Part shown: one piece after another, positions 27,347 to 35,755 of the stretch
Numbering within the stretch: position 1 is the first letter of the stretch
Layout: each line of letters starts with the position of its first letter
From: Oceanospirillaceae bacterium
GTDB lineage: Bacteria > Pseudomonadota > Gammaproteobacteria > Pseudomonadales > Oceanobacteraceae
Direction: 5' to 3'
Assembly (NCBI GenBank): GCA_002723385.1
Contig: PBNY01000096.1
Span: forward strand, 58,096 to 122,095
Length of the DNA stretch: 64,000 nucleotides
Program-made: the position numbers and the translations under genes
The notes under the pieces: generated by a model
What the model was told of the DNA's origin: nothing
The model's database searches: none
Seen by the model: only the letters and a program-made list of their open reading frames with translations

Positions 27347-27784
27347 TTATTCAGCTTCGTTTTCAGATACTTCGGAAGTTTCTTCGCTCGGTGCAGCAAC
27401 TTCTTCAGTTGCTTCTACCGGCTTGCGATCTTCACGAGGTTCGGAACGACGACGGTCTTCACGGCTTTCAGCAGCCTTGATTGGAGACATGTCAGTCACA
27501 GCTTCGTCGCGACGAATAACCATGTTACGCAGGATGGCATCGTTGTAACGGAAGTTGGTAGTCAGCTCGTCCAGAGCTTCCTGAGTGCACTCAACATTCA
27601 TCAGAATGTAGTGTGCCTTGTGCAGGTCGTTGATTGGGTAAGCCAGGTGGCGACGGCCCCAGTCTTCAAAACGGTGGATAGCACCGCCAGTGGTTTCGAT
27701 GGTAGAGGTGTAACGCTCAACCATGGCAGGAACCTGCTCGCTCTGATCTGGGTGAACCAGAAAAACGATTTCGTAGTGACGCAT
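27347..27784 (-). CDS. rpsF: 30S ribosomal protein S6
   Basis: 145 aa. [26 protein letters not shown] is the invariant S6 start, so the ATG at 27784 with AAGGAG upstream is correct; a TTG two codons earlier is ignored. The C terminus is a long acidic, disordered tail ([19 protein letters not shown]). E. coli S6 carries a C-terminal poly-Glu tail extended by RimK; whether this tail is a substrate is unknown. Confidence 0.98.
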   Translation of the reverse strand: MRHYEIVFLVHPDQSEQVPAMVERYTSTIETTGGAIHRFEDWGRRHLAYPINDLHKAHYILMNVECTQEALDELTTNFRYNDAILRNMVIRRDEAVTDMSPIKAAESREDRRRSEPREDRKPVEATEEVAAPSEETSEVSENEAE

Positions 27785-27904
27785 TGTCAACTCCTTATGG
27801 GTTTAAAGCCTTCCGGCCCATCCGGTAAGGCAAGGAGTCCGTATTCAAGCCGTTAGAAACGGTTTGGGCCAAGAGGCCAAAAACACGGATAAAAAGGAGC
27901 GCGG
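27785..27904 (-). promoter_or_regulatory. Structured rpsF leader, possible S6:S18 autoregulatory element
   Basis: The transcribed leader has a hairpin at 27808-27831 (GCCTT-A-CCGG / CCGG-AAGGC with loop ATGGG, minus strand), 20-odd bases before the ATG. Two more short stems lie upstream (AACCGT/AACGGcTT and GGCC/GGCC). Many bacteria have an rpsF leader that binds the S6:S18 complex through a CCG-containing bulge. The location fits, but the consensus cannot be confirmed by eye. Confidence 0.4.
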
Positions 27905-27933
27905 AGATTACCAAAACAGGCGTTCTGATTCAA
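27905..27933 (-). promoter_or_regulatory. Sigma-70 promoter of the rpsF operon
   Basis: On the minus strand, TTGAAT (27928-27933), exactly 17 bp, then TAATCT (27905-27910). It lies 121 bp upstream of the rpsF ATG, giving a leader of about 110 nt. Confidence 0.65.
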
Positions 27934-28157
27934 TGCAATCGGCGTTGTTTTTCAGCGATAGCAAACGTTGAAAACTCACGTTGTGGCGAGATGGACTTTT
28001 GCCCAGACGAAACGTTGCCCAGCTGGTGGGATGTTGTCCTGGTGCTGGAAGGTTAAATGTCGAACGGTGCGACACCCTGTCACATCCCCAACCGCCAGAT
28101 TCGGGTCTATAGTTTGACTATGGGCTATGAGGGTGGCCCATGATCGCATCTCCTGAC

Positions 28158-28200
28158 CTGCCCGGTCGCCAATGCTCATGTGTGGCCGGGCAGTGTTTTT
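28158..28200 (+). terminator. Plus-strand intrinsic terminator with no annotated gene before it
   Basis: CTGCCCGG (28158-28165) and CCGGGCAG (28186-28193) form an 8-bp GC-rich stem followed by TGTTTTT. The 27934-28157 stretch upstream has no gene, but a TATAGT (28110-28115) could start a short transcript. This may be the end of a small RNA of roughly 80 nt. Confidence 0.5.
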
Positions 28201-28375
28201 CTACTCTCTTTCGCGTCCACTCTTCTGAATCCTGTTATTGAGCCATTCGACTCCCTGACCTGATCACACGCGGTCTGACGGATTGGGAGGACGACCACGC
28301 GCCATTTCCGGTTACACTGCTTGCCAATATCAAACGGGCATTGGCTCGGACATCTTATATTCAGGAGTTTTACCC

Positions 28376-28768
28376 ATGGCTTCCGTAACCGACCTGGAAA
28401 TCTATCTGCTCAAACCCGATGTCCAGACACTGAAGCTGTGGCTGGAGGATGCTCTGGGCACGCTGGAAAGCACCCGCTCGACAGACATCGAACAGGCGGA
28501 CGCCAATGCACCTCAGCGCTGGGTTCATTCAGACAGCAGGATGCTGATCGTCTATACCCCCAAAGCCGACGGCAACTTTGGTTGCCTGTGGTTCAAAACC
28601 AATCAAACGCCCTGGCAAACCGATCTCGATTGCGCACGCTCAGCCCACGCAGCGTTGGCAGTGGAAGTACGCTGCGCAGCCACCGAGTGGAGTGAGCAAC
28701 AGCAAGACGACGAGCCCGGCTGGATCAAGCTGATTCGAGGCGAAGAAAAGCCGTTCCACTGGCACTGA
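28376..28768 (+). CDS. Small cytoplasmic protein of unknown function
   Basis: 130 aa, ATG at 28376 preceded by CAGGAG. No signal peptide or membrane segment. It reads as a compact alpha/beta protein: MASVTDLEIYLLKPDVQTLKLWLEDALG, ADGNFGCLWFKTNQTPWQTDLDCARSAHAAL. I do not recognise the family. It is probably a single-gene unit, since a Fur box separates it from the next gene. Confidence 0.75.
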   Translation: MASVTDLEIYLLKPDVQTLKLWLEDALGTLESTRSTDIEQADANAPQRWVHSDSRMLIVYTPKADGNFGCLWFKTNQTPWQTDLDCARSAHAALAVEVRCAATEWSEQQQDDEPGWIKLIRGEEKPFHWH

Positions 28769-28795
28769 GCAACGTATTCAACAAACACTTGCATT

Positions 28796-28814
28796 TGATA
28801 ATAATTCTCATTAA
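28796..28814 (+). promoter_or_regulatory. Fur box
   Basis: TGATAATAATTCTCATTAA matches the 19-bp Fur consensus GATAATGATAATCATTATC at about 14 of 19 positions when aligned from the GATAAT. It also contains a -10-like GATAAT and lies 34 bp before the ATG of the next gene. Iron-replete repression of the downstream pair is expected. Confidence 0.7.
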
Positions 28815-28847
28815 AGTCTTTTCCAGACTTCCACAGGGATTATTGTC

Positions 28848-29282
28848 ATGAACGCCAATATCTTTTCCTTCCCCTCTTCCACCAGCCTGGCCGTTACAGG
28901 AACGGCTGCGATGGAATATTCAGCCTCCGATCAAATTGAACGTCTGGAGCAGCTGGAACATTCACTTCGAAACAGTCTCAGCGATGCCTGCTTGCGTCGC
29001 TGGCTGGAAGAATACATTGATATTGGGCTGGAACTGGCCGACACCGCTCGCACCAAACATCAGCATGTGTTGCAGGAAAGCTGGCTGAAGCGCCTGTTCA
29101 GTTTCCTCAGAGACACTGCTTTCCGCCAGGACTGCCGTCCCCTGTGTCGTCATTTATGTCTTGAGTATCTGTATCAGCCGTATTTCGCACTGCGCCATGT
29201 GTATCAGTCCGATAGCAATGGCGAACAGAAAATGCGTCGAATCAACAAGGATCTGGAGGTCATTGCACGCTACGTGCTGTGA
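28848..29282 (+). CDS. Fur-box-preceded helical protein of unknown function
   Basis: 144 aa, mostly helical with no membrane segment. A His/Cys-bearing centre (DCRPLCRHLCLEYLYQPY, residues ~95-112) has three Cys in CX3CX3-type spacing that could bind metal. A Fur box lies immediately upstream and a flavodoxin-like gene follows about 110 bp later, so a role in iron starvation is likely. No family recognised. Confidence 0.72.
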   Translation: MNANIFSFPSSTSLAVTGTAAMEYSASDQIERLEQLEHSLRNSLSDACLRRWLEEYIDIGLELADTARTKHQHVLQESWLKRLFSFLRDTAFRQDCRPLCRHLCLEYLYQPYFALRHVYQSDSNGEQKMRRINKDLEVIARYVL

Positions 29283-29395
29283 CTCCGCCATGGTCACGGA
29301 TTGAGGGTGGGCACGGATGCCATTATTAAATCCGCAGTACGCAGTTACACGTCAGCGTTGCCGCTGCTTTCTTTTCAGGCTTGGGGAATATGACT

Positions 29396-29935
29396 ATGGG
29401 CCAGACATTGCCACACATCGCCGTGCTCTATGACAGCAGCTGCCGTTGTTCCAATACATTGGCCGAAGCACTGGACACCAGTATTCACTGGGCCAGGGTG
29501 GAACTGTGCAATCTGCTGACAGCGAGCGTAGAAGACATCCCAGCCAGCAAGCATCTGATTCTGGCGCTGCCGATGCACGCGTTCGGCAACCCGGAACGTC
29601 CCTGGGAAGATGCCTGGCCAGTGCTGTCGGAAATCAGTTACCGCCAGCGCCAGGTGGTGCTGTGTGGCCTGGGCACCGAATTCTGTTTCGACGATGATCG
29701 CCTCACCGCACTGGAGAATTTGCAACGGGAATTGAGCAGCCTCGGTGCCAGTCTGATCCACCAGCTACCGGACGTTTTGTCATACTACTCTGGCCAGCCG
29801 GTAACGACCGATCCTTACCACCTTATCTACCCGCAATCCGGCAGCATCTGTCAGCGCAAGCTATCACCCGACGTCATGAATCTGTGGATCAATGACCTGA
29901 AGTCGTCGCTGCAGATCACCCACCCCAACGGCTGA
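29396..29935 (+). CDS. Flavodoxin-like protein with a non-canonical FMN loop
   Basis: 179 aa from the ATG at 29396 (GGGGA eight bases upstream; the ATG at 29390 is too close to it). The fold follows short-chain flavodoxins: IAVLYDSSCRCSNTLAEAL in place of the phosphate loop, LILALPMHAFGNPERPWEDAWPVLSEI in place of the GxPTWxxGxxxxDW loop, and VVLCGLGTEFCFDD for the last FMN-contact loop. The usual T/S-X-T-G-X-T is replaced by S-S-C-R-C-S, so FMN binding may be lost or altered. The Fur box upstream fits the classic replacement of ferredoxin by flavodoxin under iron limitation. Confidence 0.72.
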   Translation: MGQTLPHIAVLYDSSCRCSNTLAEALDTSIHWARVELCNLLTASVEDIPASKHLILALPMHAFGNPERPWEDAWPVLSEISYRQRQVVLCGLGTEFCFDDDRLTALENLQRELSSLGASLIHQLPDVLSYYSGQPVTTDPYHLIYPQSGSICQRKLSPDVMNLWINDLKSSLQITHPNG

Positions 29936-29955
29936 CCAAACATGCTGTCGATCGT

Positions 29956-30402
29956 TTATTCCAGCGCCACCACAATAGCGGACTGATAGCTTTTCCACTT
30001 GGTCGGAATCACCACGCAACGGGTGTTATCGGGCAAGTGAATATTTTCAGGCACCCCCTGCACCACCACAGGCACCGAGATCATAAATTCAGAGCCGAAC
30101 TCCTTGCGGGCGTTCCCGGCGATGGTATTGGCTATTTCACCGACCATGTCGCACAAGTGTTCGGTGGTCACTTCACTTTCACCAACCGACATCAGCAAGT
30201 AACTCAACATTGCTTTCGGGCAGGTGAAGTACACACACCCCCGACGTTTGCCGGATATGCCGATAATGCCGGTGAAGTCTGACGCGACAGGCTGGTTGGC
30301 ATCCAGCAGGTAGGGCACCCCGACACTGACTTCGGCCGCGCCGATTTGACGGTAAAAGTTACTCAGGCTGTTGATGAATACTTCAATCGATTCTTTTTCC
30401 AT
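29956..30402 (-). CDS. CheX-type chemotaxis phosphatase
   Basis: 148 aa. ATG at 30402 has GGAGAG just upstream; the TTG at 30414 is less likely. CheC/CheX-family helix with the catalytic Glu-X2-Asn pattern in HLCDMVGEIANTIAGNARKEFG (residues ~90-112). The rest is the alternating strand pattern (GIIGISGKRRGCVYFTCPKAML). CheX proteins dephosphorylate CheY-P. It directly follows a CheY-like gene and a CheA-like kinase, so the three form one circuit. Confidence 0.85.
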   Translation of the reverse strand: MEKESIEVFINSLSNFYRQIGAAEVSVGVPYLLDANQPVASDFTGIIGISGKRRGCVYFTCPKAMLSYLLMSVGESEVTTEHLCDMVGEIANTIAGNARKEFGSEFMISVPVVVQGVPENIHLPDNTRCVVIPTKWKSYQSAIVVALE

Positions 30403-30423
30403 TCTTCTCTCCAAGTGGCTGGC

Positions 30424-30798
30424 CTAGTCTTCTGCCAGCTCCTTCAGTGCCTGCTGTAACTCTTCGTCTGTAAATGGCTTGCAGAGAAAACCCTGCGCAC
30501 CCCGGCTCAGTGCCTGAATGGCGGTGGCCTTGTCTGACAACGCCGACACCACCAGAATCTTCGCCGTTGGGCAGGCTTCGGAAATCAACGGAATGGCATC
30601 AATACCATCCATATTGGGCATGGTCAGGTCGATGGTAATGAGATCAGGATTGGTCTGACGCGCCAGTGCAACCGCCTGCTCACCGTCACTGGCCGTACCG
30701 ACGACGCTGAAGTTTTCCAGCCCGTGCTCGCGCTTGATACGGCGGCGGATAATCATGGAGTCATCCACAATCATCAGCCGTTTCATTGTTTCTGCCAT
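30424..30798 (-). CDS. CheY-like response regulator
   Basis: 124 aa single receiver domain: acidic pair in LMIVDDSMIIRRRIK, phosphoacceptor Asp in DLITIDLTMPNMDGIDAI, Ser/Thr in KILVVSALSDK, and Lys in GFLCKPFTDEELQQAL. No output domain, so it works by protein interaction. Its ATG shares one base with the kinase stop (TGATG), so the two are translationally coupled. Confidence 0.95.
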   Translation of the reverse strand: MAETMKRLMIVDDSMIIRRRIKREHGLENFSVVGTASDGEQAVALARQTNPDLITIDLTMPNMDGIDAIPLISEACPTAKILVVSALSDKATAIQALSRGAQGFLCKPFTDEELQQALKELAED

Positions 30799-32915
30799 CA
30801 GACAGCTTCCTCCTTGTGGGTGGTCATGGATTCGGAGTGCTCCCGCGCCGGATGCGGCAACAGGAAGGAGATTTCACAGTGTCTGCCCGGACGGTTGGAG
30901 ACCCGGATACGGCCGCGAATTTGCTGAATATTGGCTTTGACGATGTCCATCCCCACGCCCCGGCCACCGTGTTCATCGGCGGTATCGAGCGTGGAAAATC
31001 CGGGTTCAAAGATCAGGCTGACGATACGGTTCGGCTGCATTGCCTCCAGTTGTTCAGCGCTGTACATGCCGCGCTCCAGCGCCCGTTCACGAACCCGGTC
31101 AAGGTCAATGCCCTGACCATCGTCATGGACGCACACACGGATGCCCGACTCTTCAGCCTTAAGCGCCACCGTCACCGCACCAGCGGCTGACTTGCCACCA
31201 GACACCCTCACGGCTGGAATCTCGATGCCATGCACCACCGCGTTGCGCACCAGTTGCAGCACCGCATCCTGAACCATCTTCCGATGCTCCAGTGCAATGG
31301 ACGGAAACAGCTTGTCGTCCACCACCACGCTGACTTCCTTGCCCTGATCTTCGGCAATCCGGGAAGCCAGTCGATTAATCATGGCGTGATCCAGCGATGG
31401 CTCCGAGCGCAACTGCTGCACCACGGGGGTCTGACTGCGATGGAATACCGACAGAATGTCGCGGGTATCCGTCAGCAGTCGGAACAGGTCATTCAGCGCC
31501 AGTGTTAATGGCAGGAAGTCACCACCTTGCAGCTGGTCTTTCTCACGCAGCCGGGACAACTGCTCCTCGAAGTCGTGGGCCGCCGAGACAATATTCGGAA
31601 CGTTCAGGGCGCTGGCGTCCCCCTTGATACGATGAATGATCCGGTAGGTGCTGTTGATCTTGTCGAGGTAGTCGTACGAGCTGGTTACCCGTTCCTTGAG
31701 AATGTCGTTGACCGCCACCAGACTGGCATCGGCCTCCTTGAGGAAAGCTTCCATGGAATCGCGATCCACATGCAGCAGTTCTTTCAGAGCACCGATTTGC
31801 AGGCCGGTATTCTGGTTGGCTTTTTCCAGGTCCTGACGCAGTGACACCAACTCGGTGATATCCAGAACCGTCACCAGAATGTGTCGAATCTCGCCGTTCT
31901 CAATTGCGCGGTTAAAGCGGAACGACAGGTGCTTGACCTCGTAACCACCACTGGCTGTCGGCAAGCTGACTTCCAGATCCGACAGCGGGTTAAGCGAGCC
32001 AATCAGATTTTCCTTCACCTGACTGTTCAGCAGCAGCTTGATGTATTCCTCGACCGTTTTCATGTCGCTTTCCACCACCACACTTTTCAGCAGCTCGCGG
32101 AACGACATGCCGGAATAATCCTTGTCACCAAAAATGTCTTTCACCGAGCCGGAGTACTGGGTTCCGATGACCATCTTCTCGTCGAGCAGGAACAGGCCCT
32201 CACGCACGGTTTTCAGAATTTCCTGGGTTTCCTGACGCGCTTCTTCCGCTACCGCATCACTGCGACGCAACTGACCGAGGAAATGGAACAGAATCAGGAA
32301 GAAGTTAAGAATCGCCAGCGTAATCGCCGCCGCCTGAATCATCCGCAAGGTGTTCGACTTGTCGCGGGCGATGCGCTCCAGCTCGTTGGTCAGGTCGTTC
32401 ATCAGTTTCAGCAGCTTGTTGTTGTTCTGCGCCACCATGGGGATCAGCGCCTTCAGCGCCTGATCGTGGGTAACCACGCCGGGTTCAGAGGAAAACAGGC
32501 GCTCAAACTCAATGTGGATGCTGCCCCAGATCTGCTGACTGTCGCCAATGGCCTTGCGTGCCGCTGCGGTATCGGCGGAGTTCAGATGCATCGACTGGCC
32601 CGAAGCACTGGTGGTTTCGCCGCCCTTGTCGAAGGCGTTCAAGGTCTTTTCAAACAGATTCACGGCATTGTTCAACTCACGGTATACCGCTTCGGTGGAA
32701 GCGCCGATTTCGAGCTGACGTTGGTATTCAAACAGGGATTTGGCGGTTTTCTGGGACAACATACGCTGGCGACCCGCCAGGTTTACATTGGTCGCATCTT
32801 CCGCCAATTGTGAGGAGATGTAGAAGTTCAGCACCAGAACCCCCGCATCCAGAATAATAAACATGGCCACCGAGATAACGACGGCACGGTATTTCCCGAA
32901 GAGTCCTGCAAACAT
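30798..32915 (-). CDS. CheA-like kinase fused to a PilJ sensor and PAS domain
   Basis: 705 aa. TM helix at ~10-32; PilJ-type (nitrate/pilus sensor) periplasmic domain ~35-190 with NLAGRQRMLSQKTAKSL; TM helix ~192-215; PAS ~230-370. An Hpt-like helical segment has HRIKGDASAL, with the likely phosphoacceptor His428. A CheA-type HATPase ~530-690 has RNAVVHGIE, DDGQGID and FEPGFSTLDTADEHGGRGVGMDIV. The CheW-like coupling domain of true CheA is missing, and no MCP or CheW is nearby. The sensor is thus built into the kinase and needs no receptor array. Partners: CheY and CheX immediately downstream. Confidence 0.88.
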   Translation of the reverse strand: MFAGLFGKYRAVVISVAMFIILDAGVLVLNFYISSQLAEDATNVNLAGRQRMLSQKTAKSLFEYQRQLEIGASTEAVYRELNNAVNLFEKTLNAFDKGGETTSASGQSMHLNSADTAAARKAIGDSQQIWGSIHIEFERLFSSEPGVVTHDQALKALIPMVAQNNNKLLKLMNDLTNELERIARDKSNTLRMIQAAAITLAILNFFLILFHFLGQLRRSDAVAEEARQETQEILKTVREGLFLLDEKMVIGTQYSGSVKDIFGDKDYSGMSFRELLKSVVVESDMKTVEEYIKLLLNSQVKENLIGSLNPLSDLEVSLPTASGGYEVKHLSFRFNRAIENGEIRHILVTVLDITELVSLRQDLEKANQNTGLQIGALKELLHVDRDSMEAFLKEADASLVAVNDILKERVTSSYDYLDKINSTYRIIHRIKGDASALNVPNIVSAAHDFEEQLSRLREKDQLQGGDFLPLTLALNDLFRLLTDTRDILSVFHRSQTPVVQQLRSEPSLDHAMINRLASRIAEDQGKEVSVVVDDKLFPSIALEHRKMVQDAVLQLVRNAVVHGIEIPAVRVSGGKSAAGAVTVALKAEESGIRVCVHDDGQGIDLDRVRERALERGMYSAEQLEAMQPNRIVSLIFEPGFSTLDTADEHGGRGVGMDIVKANIQQIRGRIRVSNRPGRHCEISFLLPHPAREHSESMTTHKEEAV

Positions 32916-33002
32916 GGGCGACTCCCTGACATTCGGTAAGTAAACACAAAGACGCTGAGAAACGCCTTCAATCTGTTACCGGTAGTAACAAAGAGCGTGC
33001 CA

Positions 33003-33022
33003 ACTACCCCCTTGGGGGTAGT
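33003..33022. promoter_or_regulatory. Perfect 9-bp inverted repeat upstream of the PilJ-kinase operon
   Basis: ACTACCCCC-TT-GGGGGTAGT is a perfect dyad 88 bp upstream of the kinase ATG. It has the form of a LuxR/NarL-type response-regulator site (TACCCCC half-sites). A looser repeat, GTTAC-N5-GTAAC, lies at 32977-32991. The rest of the 296-bp gap holds no gene. Confidence 0.5.
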
Positions 33023-33211
33023 ACTTGTTCGCTAAGCAGGTTGGATTCACGACATTGTCAGCTGTCCGACAATAAAACAGTCGGAAATCACGAACGCTGG
33101 CAATACGTCATTGCCCGCTTCAGGGGCATCTGGATAGGCCCCACGCACTAACCACGAGCACTATTCTCGAGCACTGGCACGAACGCCCTCCACAGCCGCA
33201 AAGTGTGGTTC

Positions 33212-35632
33212 TCAACCCGATAATCCGCCCAGTGATTTACGACGGCGAATCACCCATCCGAGTGCCGCCAGCATCGCCAGCCACTCCAGTCCCAACGCAC
33301 CACCGGAAGAGCCGCCGGAGCTGTTGGCATCGCTGTCTCCGCTGCCATTGCCATCAGGATCAGTCGGGGTTACCGGATCGGTGGGGGTCGACGCCGTCTG
33401 ATTCACCACCGTCAAGGAACCGCTTACGGTTGCCTGACCGTCCGTTACCGACCAGCTCACGATCGCCGGAAGACTGTCGATCAGCTGTTGGCTTGCCGTC
33501 CCGGACAACACACCGGCAGACGACAAGGCCCAGCCAGCTGGCACACTGGAGGCGGTAAAGGTCAGCGCATCACCGTCCGGGTCAGAGAAGTGACTCGACA
33601 AATCCACGCGAACATCTTGCCCAGCTGATGTGATGCCGATGTTCGCGGCGGATAAACCGGCCACTGGCGCCTGATTGACGCGCTCGGGAACCGCCAGTCC
33701 AATCACCACCGGATCATGATCGGAGGAGCGATAGGCGTCCGGGGAGGCGTAGTTATCCACCGAGTTAAAGCGGTGACCATTGGCTTCGGTCTGATAATCC
33801 ATCAGCGGATCTTCGACCGAGTTGATGTGCCAGGCCCCCGCACTGACGACCCATGGTTCCAGATCAGCACTGGCCAGCACGTGATCCAGACTGCCCAGAC
33901 GACCACTGAAACTGTACGAAAATGGCTGCTCTTCCGTTGCCGTGTCGCTGCTGTGCTTCAGGTTGGTGTAACCCGCCTGCTCAAACGCCAGCACCGGATC
34001 TTCCTGGCTGTAGGCATTCAGGTCACCAATCACCAGCACGGCGTCAGAGTTGACCCCAGTTGGACGACCAGCCAGATACTGAATCAGCCCTTGCGCAGCA
34101 CGCGTACGCTGCACATTGCAATTTCCCTGACCGTCCGCACCTTCGTTCGGCTCGCCGCAGCTGGAACCCTTCGATTTGAGATGATTCACCGCCACTGTCA
34201 GCGTCTGACCGTTGAATTCGAACGACTGCACAATCGCTGGACGATTGCGCTGATCATTGAATAACACGCCGTCATCGTCCGAAGGTGAGTTCTCACTGTT
34301 GAGAACCTGAGTGGTTCCAACCAAACTGACCACCGCCGGGCGATACAACAGGCCCACCTGAATGGCATCGGTTCCCATCGCGTTCGATTCAGGTACCACA
34401 AAGCTGTACTCCTGATCCGTTTCCTGATCCTGATTGACGGCATCCAGCAAATGCTGGATGGCACTGTCAGCACCGAAGCCATCGTTTTCCAGCTCCATCA
34501 ACCCGACGATATCGGCGTCCATGGCGGTCATAGCCGCCACAATCTTGTCCGATTGCATCTGAAAGGCGGCTTCTGTTGCGGCACCGCGTGCGGTCGGGAA
34601 CCCGCCGCCCTGACCATCACCGTTGAAGTAGTTCAGTACGTTCATCGACGCCACCACCAGATTGGCGTCATCCGCAACGACCGGTTTGGCGCTACGAGGC
34701 TCAGTTGCGACGATGGCGTATTTGCCCGGCACAATCAGATAATCATCACCAAAGTGGTGCACTACGCCACTGAGGGTATTCAGAGTGTCACCGATACGAA
34801 TCGGGTTGTCCGGGCCGTACCCCATGTTGTCCGGGAAAGGGATAAAAGAGGGATAGGATGCCGCCACACCGTCATCAACCAGCAGCCGGTCCTGCTCGTA
34901 ATCCGCCGCCACTTGCTGTGCCTCAACCGACTCCGGGCGAGCCACATCGGTCGGCTGAAAATGCAGCCGGGACGACACCACGATTTGGCCGTAATTGCCC
35001 AGTCCATATCCCGCACCGTAGAAGTCAGCGACCACCAGCAACTGTTGGTTCTGGATCCGCATGCCTTCCAGCGATTCAAACCGATCGTCGTTTTCCACCG
35101 GCAAACGGATTTTCAACGCGGTGGGCAGGCTGTTGCCAGAATCACAGACTTCCAGAGCATCCACCTGGGTCAGCTGGGTTACGCCGTTTGATTCCGACAC
35201 AACACCGCGCACTCTCACCCGATCACCGGCATCGACGTCCACCAGTGTGGACGAGACAAACAATCCTTCCGAGGTGGTGGACAGCTCATCCTGATCAGAC
35301 ATTTCTTCCTGAATCCAGAACCCGTTATAGCGATCCGAATGATCACCGTTGGCCAAAGGCGCTGGCTGGGCATCCAGGGTGACGATGGCTTCCACCACCA
35401 CCTGTTGGCCGCTCAAAGGACTGACATCGTCCGACATTGAGGAAAGATCCCCTTGAACGGCACTGATCAACTCAACGCCACTGGTATCCCCACAATCGCC
35501 CAAAGAAGGCGCTACGGCAGCTCGTGCAGAAAACGCACAGACACCCAGCAAGGTGAGCATCACAACAGCGCGGGATATCTGGAAAAGAGGAATCTTGTGC
35601 CGAAACAGCACGGATGGCGAAAACGCGTTCAT
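33212..35632 (-). CDS. ExeM/NucH-type extracellular endonuclease with GlyGly-CTERM
   Basis: 806 aa from the ATG at 35632, which begins a signal peptide (MLTLLGVCAFSARAA core). An OB-fold-like segment at ~45-170 (VVVEAIVTLDAQPA, GFWIQEEMSDQDELSTTSEGLFV) is followed by a middle domain. The endonuclease/exonuclease/phosphatase domain spans ~325-645, with NVLNYFNG, GLMELENDGFG, VAVNHLKSKGS, VIGDLNAY and SSDHDPVVIGL. An Ig-like module then leads to a tail: Gly/Ser stretch, hydrophobic helix GLEWLAMLAALGWV, and basic RRRKS. That tail is a GlyGly-CTERM signal, cut by rhombosortase and exported by type II secretion. It likely degrades extracellular DNA for nutrients. Confidence 0.93.
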   Translation of the reverse strand: MNAFSPSVLFRHKIPLFQISRAVVMLTLLGVCAFSARAAVAPSLGDCGDTSGVELISAVQGDLSSMSDDVSPLSGQQVVVEAIVTLDAQPAPLANGDHSDRYNGFWIQEEMSDQDELSTTSEGLFVSSTLVDVDAGDRVRVRGVVSESNGVTQLTQVDALEVCDSGNSLPTALKIRLPVENDDRFESLEGMRIQNQQLLVVADFYGAGYGLGNYGQIVVSSRLHFQPTDVARPESVEAQQVAADYEQDRLLVDDGVAASYPSFIPFPDNMGYGPDNPIRIGDTLNTLSGVVHHFGDDYLIVPGKYAIVATEPRSAKPVVADDANLVVASMNVLNYFNGDGQGGGFPTARGAATEAAFQMQSDKIVAAMTAMDADIVGLMELENDGFGADSAIQHLLDAVNQDQETDQEYSFVVPESNAMGTDAIQVGLLYRPAVVSLVGTTQVLNSENSPSDDDGVLFNDQRNRPAIVQSFEFNGQTLTVAVNHLKSKGSSCGEPNEGADGQGNCNVQRTRAAQGLIQYLAGRPTGVNSDAVLVIGDLNAYSQEDPVLAFEQAGYTNLKHSSDTATEEQPFSYSFSGRLGSLDHVLASADLEPWVVSAGAWHINSVEDPLMDYQTEANGHRFNSVDNYASPDAYRSSDHDPVVIGLAVPERVNQAPVAGLSAANIGITSAGQDVRVDLSSHFSDPDGDALTFTASSVPAGWALSSAGVLSGTASQQLIDSLPAIVSWSVTDGQATVSGSLTVVNQTASTPTDPVTPTDPDGNGSGDSDANSSGGSSGGALGLEWLAMLAALGWVIRRRKSLGGLSG

Positions 35633-35755
35633 AGTGGGAAGCACCTGGTAGCCAAGCATCTTGTTGACAAAACGCGCGATAGTATCGGGCGATTATTTCA
35701 GTTGCCTTTCCTCACTGTACAAACCTCTGTAATCACTGGATTTATGTGAACAGAG

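Noticed and set aside
28140..28241. 33-codon frame with GAGGG upstream
   Set aside because: It runs through an intrinsic terminator and has no conserved features; treated as chance.
31881..32813. 310-aa frame opposite the PilJ kinase
   Set aside because: Antisense shadow; the kinase has all expected motifs on the other strand.
34451..35191. 246-aa frame opposite the extracellular nuclease
   Set aside because: Antisense shadow of the nuclease gene with no motif of its own.
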